Below are positions 58,251 to 64,000 of a DNA stretch of 64,000 bases, piece by piece. A program made the translations under genes and the position numbers. Source of the stretch: a virus. Location of the stretch: positions 1 to 64,000 of the IMG/VR virus record IMGVR_UViG_3300032236_001191; one strand, 5' to 3'. Each line of letters opens with the position of its first letter. Within the stretch, counting starts at the first letter, position 1. The notes below the pieces were generated by a model. It was not told the DNA's origin. It did no database searches and saw only the letters and a program-made list of their open reading frames with translations.

Positions 58251-59485
58251 TGGCAGCAGATAATGAGGTTAGACTATTATCTAGAGCTATTCGTACTAGA
58301 GATATTTCAGCGTTACTAGAAGCCGGTATAGATAGCGATTGGTTCTTTGTTGAGGACAATCGCCAAGTTTGGCGTTTCTTAAAACAGCACTGGACTAAGT
58401 ACCAGGAAGTTCCTACAGCCGTTACGGTTAAGGATAACTTCCCCACATACAATCTTCTTGCCGTAGACGACTCTATTGAATACCTAGTTGATCAGCTAGT
58501 TGAGTACCGTAGACGTCAAAGTGCAATCACTGTAATTCAGACTGCTTCTGATCTTATCGCTACCGGAGATCATGACGCAGCTATTGCATCTATGAACCAA
58601 GGCATCGCAAAGATTGCTGATGAGGGTGTTCGTCAAAGTACAGATATTGATCTTACTCATGACGCTATGGCTCGTTTTGAAGAGTACCGAGAAATCAAGA
58701 CTCGTCCAAACGGTTTGCTTGGCATGGCTACAGGGTTTCCAACAATTGATAAAGCTACCGCTGGACTACAGGGCGGTCAGCTTGTAACAATCATTGCTCC
58801 TCCAAAGACAGGTAAATCTGTACTTGCTTTGCAGATGGCAGTTAACATTCACAACGACGGTTTTGTTCCTATGTTTCAGTCTTTTGAAATGAACAATATT
58901 GAGCAACAACATCGTCATGACTCTATGAGAGCTAAGATTGCACACTCACGTCTTGTGCGTGGAAGTCTTAACCCAGATGAAGAACGCCGATACAAAGCTA
59001 CCCTGGCGCATATGGAAACTATGCACAAGTTTTATCTTAGCGATTCCGTAACTGCTTTGACGGTCAGCGGATTGGGTGCAAAGATCGACAAGCTTCGTCC
59101 TGACGTAGTGTTTGTTGACGGTGTTTATCTTATGGTTGACGAGGTTAGTGGTGAGCAGAATAGCCCACAGGCATTGACCAACATTACCCGTTCCCTAAAA
59201 CAACTTGCTCAGGCAAAGAATATCCCAGTCGTTATCAGTACCCAGGTTTTGCTATGGAAGATGAAGGGCAAGAAAGTATCTGCGGATGCTATCGGTTATT
59301 CTTCGTCTTTCTATCAAGACTCTGACGTAATCTTTGGTTTGCAACGCCAGGATGAAGAAGATGACACTACTCGTGAATTAAAGATTGTTGCTAGTCGTAA
59401 CAGCGGACCTGCCGCTACCGATCTCCTTTGGGATTGGGAAGAGGGAAAGTTTGAGGAATATGGTACCTTCGGCATCACCATTTGA
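58250..59485 (+). CDS. DnaB-like replicative helicase
   Basis: The 411-residue protein has a RecA-like core: Walker A IAPPKTGKSVLALQMA, Walker B DVVFVDGVYLMVDE, and QLAQAKNIPVVISTQV, as in DnaB/gp41-type helicases. A short N-terminal domain (1-125) precedes it. The start overlaps the previous stop. The gene carries the start of whiB in its 3' end. Confidence 0.85.
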   Translation: MAADNEVRLLSRAIRTRDISALLEAGIDSDWFFVEDNRQVWRFLKQHWTKYQEVPTAVTVKDNFPTYNLLAVDDSIEYLVDQLVEYRRRQSAITVIQTASDLIATGDHDAAIASMNQGIAKIADEGVRQSTDIDLTHDAMARFEEYREIKTRPNGLLGMATGFPTIDKATAGLQGGQLVTIIAPPKTGKSVLALQMAVNIHNDGFVPMFQSFEMNNIEQQHRHDSMRAKIAHSRLVRGSLNPDEERRYKATLAHMETMHKFYLSDSVTALTVSGLGAKIDKLRPDVVFVDGVYLMVDEVSGEQNSPQALTNITRSLKQLAQAKNIPVVISTQVLLWKMKGKKVSADAIGYSSSFYQDSDVIFGLQRQDEEDDTTRELKIVASRNSGPAATDLLWDWEEGKFEEYGTFGITI

Positions 59486-59741
59486 TGGCAGCCAGCTATG
59501 TGCTCAAGTAGACAAAGACTGGTTTTTTCCAGACGAAGTTGACGATGAGGTAGAAGTGTTTAGTCTTAAAGAACTAAATGCCAAAGCCGTATGTCTTATG
59601 TGTCCTCTGAGTAAAGCTTGCCTGGACTATGCTCTTAAGACTCCATCACTAGAGGGAATCTGGGGAGGAACTACAAAGCATGAGAGAAAGCTTATGCGAC
59701 GTAGATTACGTGCAAGGGAGCTAAAGCTTGCTAGATCTTAG
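59460..59741 (+). CDS. WhiB-family iron-sulfur transcription regulator
   Basis: The 93-residue protein has the four WhiB cysteines (C14, C45, C48, C54), GIWGG at 66-70 and a basic C-terminus (RRRLRARELKL). These ligate a 4Fe-4S cluster and contact the host sigma factor. WhiB proteins are restricted to Actinobacteria and their phages, so this is the best host clue. The ATG at 59460, with GAGG upstream, overlaps the helicase gene by 26 bases. It may redirect host transcription to phage promoters. Confidence 0.9.
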   Translation: MVPSASPFDGSQLCAQVDKDWFFPDEVDDEVEVFSLKELNAKAVCLMCPLSKACLDYALKTPSLEGIWGGTTKHERKLMRRRLRARELKLARS

Positions 59742-59904
59742 AGATAAAGAAAATCCTTTAGAGGTTTGTATATGCGGATCCACTTTGTGGAAAGTGCAGG
59801 CAATGTTTGAAGAAGGTGAGATAAGCCTTTATATGCTAGATATGGAGTGTGCGTTATGCGGAGCTTTAGCTACCGCACCAACGCCAATTGATTATAGGAG
59901 TTGA
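59728..59904 (+). CDS. small zinc-ribbon protein, 58 aa
   Basis: A 58-residue TTG-started gene with AGGGAG seven bases upstream. It encodes CICG in the first part, then a W-x-x-x-x-x-x-EEGEISLYMLD segment and CALCGA, then ATAPTPIDY. Two CxxC-type pairs and an aromatic/acidic middle make a convincing zinc ribbon. It overlaps whiB and the next gene's ribosome site. Confidence 0.65.
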   Translation: MLDLRDKENPLEVCICGSTLWKVQAMFEEGEISLYMLDMECALCGALATAPTPIDYRS

Positions 59905-59906
59905 AT

Positions 59907-60089
59907 ATGGTAACATTTTTAATGGGTTTAATTATGGGGGCTTACTTTACGTGGGCAATTTTAACTAGAGATATTGACCCAAGAGACAAAGCTGACGGGG
60001 TAGATGTTATATGCTACGGCTGTGGTAGAAAGTATTGGATCAGTTATGAAAACTTTAGAACGTCTAACTACTGTACACAGTGTAAATAA
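59907..60089 (+). CDS. membrane-anchored zinc-ribbon protein, 60 aa
   Basis: The N-terminal ~18 residues are hydrophobic (FLMGLIMGAYFTWAIL), followed by CYGC and CTQC pairs, giving a membrane helix joined to a zinc ribbon. The ATG at 59907 follows AGGAG; an upstream TTG at 59901 is the alternative. It could tether a partner to the host membrane. Confidence 0.65.
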   Translation: MVTFLMGLIMGAYFTWAILTRDIDPRDKADGVDVICYGCGRKYWISYENFRTSNYCTQCK

Positions 60090-60099
60090 AGGAGTCACC

Positions 60100-60201
60100 A
60101 TGTGTCATCTATGCGGATCAACAGAAAAGACTGAACTATTTGGTGTGACTCAGATCTATCTTTGCAAGAACTGCTGGTCAAATAACTCTAAGGGAGAATA
60201 A
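60100..60201 (+). CDS. 33-residue zinc-ribbon mini-protein
   Basis: The ATG at 60100, preceded by AAAGGAG, gives 33 residues with CHLCGS and CKNCWS pairs: the minimal zinc-ribbon unit. It overlaps the primase ATG by one base. The upstream in-frame extension to 60004 lies within the preceding gene and has no ribosome site. Confidence 0.65.
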   Translation: MCHLCGSTEKTELFGVTQIYLCKNCWSNNSKGE

Positions 60202-61166
60202 TGTACAAAGAGGGTGACGTAGAACAAGTACTTCTACGTTTGGGTATTGATGCCAATCAGCGCAATTCAGAGCTGACTGGCTATTGCCCTATGCACCTAG
60301 AACGTGTAGGCCGGGAAGATAGCAATCCTTCCTGGTCTATCAACGTTGAGACCGGTGTACACCATTGCTTCTCCTGTGGCTATAAAGGTAGCCTATTAAG
60401 CCTTGTAGCGGACATTAACGAGTTTTTAACCCAGTGGGGACGTTACGACTACGACGCAGCTAAAGACTGGCTTAGAAGCCAGATTGAGGTTGATTTTGAG
60501 GCACTCAAGAAACATTTAGAAGAGCTTAGAAATTCTTACGTAGCTCCTACCAAGCCTCTAGAAATGAGTGAAGCTCGTCTTGCGGTATTTACTGAACCTA
60601 TTCAAGAAGCTTTAGATGCTCGTGCGTTGACTGCAGAAGCTTGCGAGCTTTATGGGGTTAAATGGGAGCTTAAGAATAACCTTTGGATTACTCCTATTCG
60701 TGAGCCTAAAACATTTAAGTTACTTGGGTGGCAAGAAAAAGGGCAGAAAAGCCGTACCTTTAGAAACCGTCCTATGGGCGTTGTGAAGTCCAGCACACTC
60801 TTTGGAATTGACACCTGGAAAGGTGGCACAATGATCATTGTAGAGTCGCCTTTAGATGCCGTGCATCTAGCTAGTTGTGGGTATACCGGTGGACTTGCAA
60901 CCTTTGGGGCTTCTATCTCAGAGGCACAGATTGACCTAATGCGAATGGCTGATAGACTTATCATTGCATTTGATAATCCTAAGATTGATGCTGCTGGGGA
61001 AAAAGCCTCAAAAGCTATTCTTAGTACCCCAGGACTAGAACCTATCTTCTTTAGCTATGGTGACCTAGGGGTAAAAGATATTGGGGATATGACTGCTGAA
61101 ATGATTGGTGCTGGCCTTGAAAATGCCAAGCATTGTGTCTACGGAGAGAAAGCTATCTACTCATGA
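60201..61166 (+). CDS. DNA primase
   Basis: The 321-residue primase begins with a CHC2-type zinc finger (C29, H32, C56, C59) and then a Toprim domain with IIVESPLDAVHL (Glu ~215) and the acidic pair in AFDNPKIDAAG (~257). No helicase domain is fused; the separate DnaB-like protein at 58250 would fill that role. GGGAGA precedes the ATG. It overlaps the helicase gene downstream by four bases. Confidence 0.85.
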   Translation: MYKEGDVEQVLLRLGIDANQRNSELTGYCPMHLERVGREDSNPSWSINVETGVHHCFSCGYKGSLLSLVADINEFLTQWGRYDYDAAKDWLRSQIEVDFEALKKHLEELRNSYVAPTKPLEMSEARLAVFTEPIQEALDARALTAEACELYGVKWELKNNLWITPIREPKTFKLLGWQEKGQKSRTFRNRPMGVVKSSTLFGIDTWKGGTMIIVESPLDAVHLASCGYTGGLATFGASISEAQIDLMRMADRLIIAFDNPKIDAAGEKASKAILSTPGLEPIFFSYGDLGVKDIGDMTAEMIGAGLENAKHCVYGEKAIYS

Positions 61167-62716
61167 CCTTTACAGGCACTCTTTTACCTTATCAGGTTGA
61201 CGCCGTAGAAGCTATGGTTGAGAAGAAAAAGATGCTTGTAGCCTACGATTTAGGTTTAGGTAAAACAGTATTAACAATCGCAGCAATTGAGGCTTTAAAG
61301 GACCAAGAAAAGATCGTTGGGCCTGGTATAGTTATCTGCTTATCAAGCCTCAAGTATCAGTGGGCAGAACAAATCAGAAAGTTTACAAATGGATCTTCAA
61401 ACCCTTTGGTCATTGACGGAACGCCAAAACAAAGGCAAGCACAATATATCGAAGCGCTCGACTGGGGCCATTCGCTTGTTGACTACGTCATTATTAACTA
61501 CGAGCAAGTTGTTAACGACTGGGACTACATACAACAACTCTCAACAGAGTTCATCATCTGTGACGAAGCCACAGCAATCAAATCTTTCAAATCAAAACGA
61601 TCCAAAGCTGTAAAGAAACTTAAGAGTCCGGTACGCTTTGCACTAACCGGTACGCCTGTAGAAAATGGTAAGCCAGAAGAGCTTTACTCAATCATGCAGT
61701 TTGTAGACTCTAAAGTCTTAGGGCGCTTTGATCTATTTGACCAAACATTTATTGTACGCAATCGTTTTGGTGGTGTAGAAAAGTATCGCAACCTTTCCAC
61801 ACTGAACAAAGCTCTCTCCGGTTCATGCGTCAGAAAGAAGCAGTCGGATCCGGATGTAGCCCCATATCTTCCGGATTCAATCTTTGCGGAGCCCATTTTG
61901 GTTCAATTTGACAGAGCCGGTGCCGTACTGTATAAGAGTATTGTTAATGATCTTTTAACTGACCTTGATGAGGCCCTAGAATCTTACGGCGCATCCTTTA
62001 ACATCTTTAGCCACTATGGGCAGCAAGAAGACGAGGGTGCACAGGCTGTCAAGGGTAAGATCATGTCTAAGCTAACTACACTGCGTATGCTCTGCGATCA
62101 TCCGGATCTGGTAAAGATGTCGGTAAATACCTCTGGGTATGCTGAGAGTCTTGACAATGATAATAGATTGGACAAGCTTTCTGCGTCTCCAAAACTCTCT
62201 GCTCTTAAAGAGTTTGTCTCTAACTTTCTTTCTGAATACGATGGTAACAAAGTTGTTATCTTCACAAGCTATGTAAACATGGTTGATCTTATCCGTGAGG
62301 AAATCAGCTATGAAAGTCGTCCGTACACTGGAGCCATGAATGCTAAAGATAAAGAGGCGGCTAAAGTCGCTTTCCAAACCGATCCAAGTATTCGTATACT
62401 TGTTAGTAGTGACGCCGGTGGGTATGGCGTTGATCTTCCTCAAGCTAATCTTCTTATTAACTATGATCTCCCGTGGAACGCAGGCCTCGCACTTCAACGT
62501 AATGGACGAATCAGAAGAGCATCCAGCACATGGCCCTCAATCGTAATCCAGGACTTTCTTATGGAGGGCTCCGTCGAAGAACGTCAGCATGCTATGCTCC
62601 AACAAAAGATGGCTATTGCTAACGCTATCGTGGATGGGGAAGGCATAAATCTTGAGGGTGGAATTGATTTAACTGTTGGGACACTTCGCTCCTTTTTGGG
62701 CAACTTTACGGTGTAG
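61163..62716 (+). CDS. SNF2-family DNA helicase/translocase
   Basis: The 517-residue protein has the SNF2-type order: LLPYQVDAVEAM, Walker A LGLGKTVLT, a DEAT (motif II) box, ALTGTPVENG (motif III), VVIFTSYVNMVD, and motifs V-VI in SSDAGGYGVDLPQANLLINYDLPW and QRNGRIRRASS. The ATG at 61163 (ATGA overlap with the primase stop) gives the full N-terminus; the longer reading from 61133 overlaps primase without reason. In phages such enzymes act in replication, recombination or host-DNA remodelling. Confidence 0.85.
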   Translation: MTFTGTLLPYQVDAVEAMVEKKKMLVAYDLGLGKTVLTIAAIEALKDQEKIVGPGIVICLSSLKYQWAEQIRKFTNGSSNPLVIDGTPKQRQAQYIEALDWGHSLVDYVIINYEQVVNDWDYIQQLSTEFIICDEATAIKSFKSKRSKAVKKLKSPVRFALTGTPVENGKPEELYSIMQFVDSKVLGRFDLFDQTFIVRNRFGGVEKYRNLSTLNKALSGSCVRKKQSDPDVAPYLPDSIFAEPILVQFDRAGAVLYKSIVNDLLTDLDEALESYGASFNIFSHYGQQEDEGAQAVKGKIMSKLTTLRMLCDHPDLVKMSVNTSGYAESLDNDNRLDKLSASPKLSALKEFVSNFLSEYDGNKVVIFTSYVNMVDLIREEISYESRPYTGAMNAKDKEAAKVAFQTDPSIRILVSSDAGGYGVDLPQANLLINYDLPWNAGLALQRNGRIRRASSTWPSIVIQDFLMEGSVEERQHAMLQQKMAIANAIVDGEGINLEGGIDLTVGTLRSFLGNFTV

Positions 62717-62725
62717 AATATTCCT

Positions 62726-62878
62726 ATGCCCAATTCACCTAAGACTCCGACACGTACTATCCGTGTGGCCACTGAATTGTGGACTTCCGTAAAAGAAAAG
62801 GCCGCTTCCGAGGGCCGCACAGTGACGGACGTTATTATTGAGGCATTGAAAAAGTATGTGGAGGAACAGGTCCTCTAA
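62726..62878 (+). CDS. ribbon-helix-helix DNA-binding protein, 50 aa
   Basis: A 50-residue protein with TRTIRVATELWTSVKEKA, then EGRTVTDVIIEALKKYV: the beta-strand, helix, turn, helix layout of CopG/Arc-type repressors. The ATG at 62726 lies ten bases after the SNF2 stop. No toxin gene follows, so it is more likely a phage regulator than an antitoxin. A terminator follows the stop. Confidence 0.7.
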   Translation: MPNSPKTPTRTIRVATELWTSVKEKAASEGRTVTDVIIEALKKYVEEQVL

Positions 62879-62891
62879 GTACAGCAACACC

Positions 62892-62914
62892 AGACCTGCC
62901 CAAATGGGAGGTCT
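62892..62914 (+). terminator. intrinsic terminator before hsp20
   Basis: AGACCT (62892-62897) pairs with AGGTCT (62909-62914), and CCCA with TGGG inside, with one bulged G; TTTAACTAGTT follows. It ends the replication unit. Confidence 0.65.
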
Positions 62915-62946
62915 TTAACTAGTTATCGTCTAAGGAGATAATTATT

Positions 62947-63447
62947 ATGGCAACACCATTTTCAAATCCAAAGGGCTATCCAGATCACGACTGGACTACA
63001 AAACGACCAGCCCCAGTAACACCCCCAGATCCATTTGCACTACTACGTCCATTTCTACAATCGTGGACAGTAGGCTTTGATCATCAATTTGAGTTGTTAG
63101 AAGACTTGCGTAAAAATGCAAAGACTACAACTTATCCTCCGTACAATATCAAGGAAATCGAAGAAGGCTCCTGCTATGAAATTGAGATGGCAGTTGCAGG
63201 CTTTGCTAAAGAAGATGTAACCATCAGCGTACAGGACAGCACCCTTACAGTATCCGGTGGCTCAAAAGAGTCTAAGGCAGATACTTATGTACACAAGGGT
63301 ATTGCAGCACGAACCTTCGAACAAAAGTTTGGTCTAGCTGAATACGTTGAGGTTTCAAATGCAACTCTTGAAAACGGAATCCTAACTATTACCTTAAAGC
63401 GAGAACTCCCTGAGGAGAAGAAGCCAAAGGTTATCGAGATCAAGTAA
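62947..63447 (+). CDS. Hsp20-family small heat-shock protein
   Basis: The 166-residue protein has the alpha-crystallin domain at ~60-165: YEIEMAVAGFAKEDVTISVQD, STLTVSGG and a closing LENGILTITLKRELP, followed by KPKVIEIK. Small Hsp20 chaperones are common in phages that infect photosynthetic and aquatic bacteria, where they may help virion folding. TAAGGAG precedes the ATG. The gene has its own unit bounded by hairpins. Confidence 0.9.
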   Translation: MATPFSNPKGYPDHDWTTKRPAPVTPPDPFALLRPFLQSWTVGFDHQFELLEDLRKNAKTTTYPPYNIKEIEEGSCYEIEMAVAGFAKEDVTISVQDSTLTVSGGSKESKADTYVHKGIAARTFEQKFGLAEYVEVSNATLENGILTITLKRELPEEKKPKVIEIK

Positions 63448-63454
63448 AAATCTG

Positions 63455-63487
63455 TGGGGATCCCTGGCATAAGTCCGGGGATCCCCA
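63455..63487 (+). terminator. hairpin after hsp20
   Basis: TGGGGATCCC (63455-63464) and GGGATCCCCA (63478-63487) are perfect 10-base arms around a 13-base loop. The downstream sequence is A/T-rich rather than T-rich, so termination is probable but not certain. Confidence 0.6.
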
Positions 63488-63499
63488 TAGTAAATCGAC

Positions 63500-63505
63500 T
63501 ATAAT
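63500..63505 (+). promoter_or_regulatory. possible -10 box for the next unit
   Basis: TATAAT lies 25 bases before the ATG at 63530, after the hairpin, and matches the sigma-70 -10 consensus. No good -35 element is seen 17 bases upstream, so it may be an extended or activator-dependent promoter. Confidence 0.4.
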
Positions 63506-63529
63506 TCATACATAACTAGGGGGTATAAA

Positions 63530-63973
63530 ATGGATATTATCGAATCAACACGTAATTTTGGAAAGCCTGAAGAGGATACTACTCTTAACAAGGTTAAGCG
63601 TTTCCTTATGCTTAAGCGTCAAATTGATGACCTTAGCAAAGAACAGGGCGTACTTAAAACCTACCTATCTGAATTGGTAGATGTAGAGGGTGAACCAGAT
63701 GAAAAGGGTCACTTGTTCTACCCACTGCCAGAAGAGGTAGACGGTTACAAATCTTTACAGCGTCAACGACGTGTATCACAAAAGCTTGATGAAGCTGCAG
63801 CTGAACGCATCCTTAAGGAAAAAGGTCTGGAGACCAAGTGCTACCAGATGCTTCCGGTATTGGATGAGGCTGCTGTTATGGCTGCTCTCTACGAGGGTTT
63901 GCTTACAGAAGAAGAAGTTGATACAATGTTCCCTAAGACAGAAACTTGGGCATTCCTACCAGTAAAGGCATAG
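63530..63973 (+). CDS. unknown helical protein, 147 aa
   Basis: A 147-residue charged protein, mainly helical, with two Leu/Lys/Glu-rich stretches. It starts after AGGGGG and its own -10-like box. No cysteine pair, membrane segment or known motif is seen. The neighbouring early genes suggest a host-takeover or replication accessory role, but nothing in the sequence shows it. Confidence 0.6.
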   Translation: MDIIESTRNFGKPEEDTTLNKVKRFLMLKRQIDDLSKEQGVLKTYLSELVDVEGEPDEKGHLFYPLPEEVDGYKSLQRQRRVSQKLDEAAAERILKEKGLETKCYQMLPVLDEAAVMAALYEGLLTEEEVDTMFPKTETWAFLPVKA

Positions 63974-63974
63974 C

Positions 63975-64000
63975 ATGGACGACGCAGTTGACAAGATGTT
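63975..64000 (+). CDS. partial gene cut off by the window end
   Basis: An ATG at 63975 begins two bases after the previous stop and reads MDDAVDKM before the window ends. It is expected to be a full gene continuing beyond 64000; no function can be given. Confidence 0.4.

Noticed and set aside
62726-62878. An antitoxin of a toxin-antitoxin pair
   Set aside because: The ribbon-helix-helix gene is followed by a terminator and hsp20, with no adjacent small toxin gene.
1-64000. Prophage or integrative features such as an integrase, attachment site or repressor
   Set aside because: No tyrosine or serine recombinase, excisionase or CI-like repressor was seen. The tRNA-like hairpin alone does not support an attachment site.
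1-64000. Insertion sequences or transposases
   Set aside because: No transposase motif or paired terminal inverted repeats were recognised; the HNH gene is embedded in an overlapping operon.

Overview
The window is a 64-kb piece of a tailed double-stranded DNA phage with a contractile tail (myovirus-like Caudoviricetes). It carries a terminase, portal, scaffold, capsid protein, tail sheath, tail tube, tape measure and a T4-like set of baseplate proteins. Base composition is moderately AT-rich and genes are tightly packed, mostly with 1-4 nt or slightly longer overlaps. A WhiB-type iron-sulfur regulator, a PASTA domain and an actinobacterial-type CxxC protein suggest an actinobacterial host, perhaps an uncultured low-GC lineage such as those of fresh water; that assignment is inference. 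No integrase, excisionase or repressor was recognised, so a virulent lifestyle is more likely.

Layout. 1-972: a leftward gene of unknown function and a 373-nt divergent control region. 973-10235: accessory and probable virion genes, including an HslV/proteasome-like Ntn-hydrolase, three paralogues sharing an N-terminal module (one with a PASTA domain), an 893-residue protein with a histone-H1-like tail, a HExxH metallopeptidase and an HNH nuclease. 10238-11078: a leftward block with a secreted endolysin, tRNA-Asn and tRNA-Gln. 11287-18685: packaging and head genes (TerL, portal, scaffold, major capsid protein). 18806-37336: a large fibre/adhesin region with collagen-like, glycine-rich and beta-repeat proteins, a glycosyltransferase with a TPR-like tail and a cysteine-rich protein. 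37336-38285: a chain of tiny, mostly lysine-rich genes. 38390-55661: tail completion, sheath, tube, chaperone with a likely +1 frameshift, tape measure with two cell-wall hydrolase domains, baseplate hub, spike, wedge and a receptor-binding wedge protein. 55667-55933: a three-helix membrane protein that may be a holin. 55962-62716: replication genes (winged-helix initiator, DnaC-like loader, SWIM-finger protein, DnaB-like helicase, WhiB, zinc ribbons, primase, SNF2-type helicase). 62726-64000: a ribbon-helix-helix protein, Hsp20 and early-type genes.

The parts form a near-complete virion programme plus the start of a replication module; no DNA polymerase or nucleotide-metabolism gene lies inside the window. 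The most unusual features are the phage-encoded HslV-like protease, whose Shine-Dalgarno site sits inside a perfect hairpin, the adjacent family with a constant N-terminus and variable C-termini, a second ribosome-site hairpin in front of the replication operon, and the reuse of one lysozyme-like domain in both the tape measure and the endolysin. Several genes shorter than 60 codons were found by reading the sequence directly and are listed.
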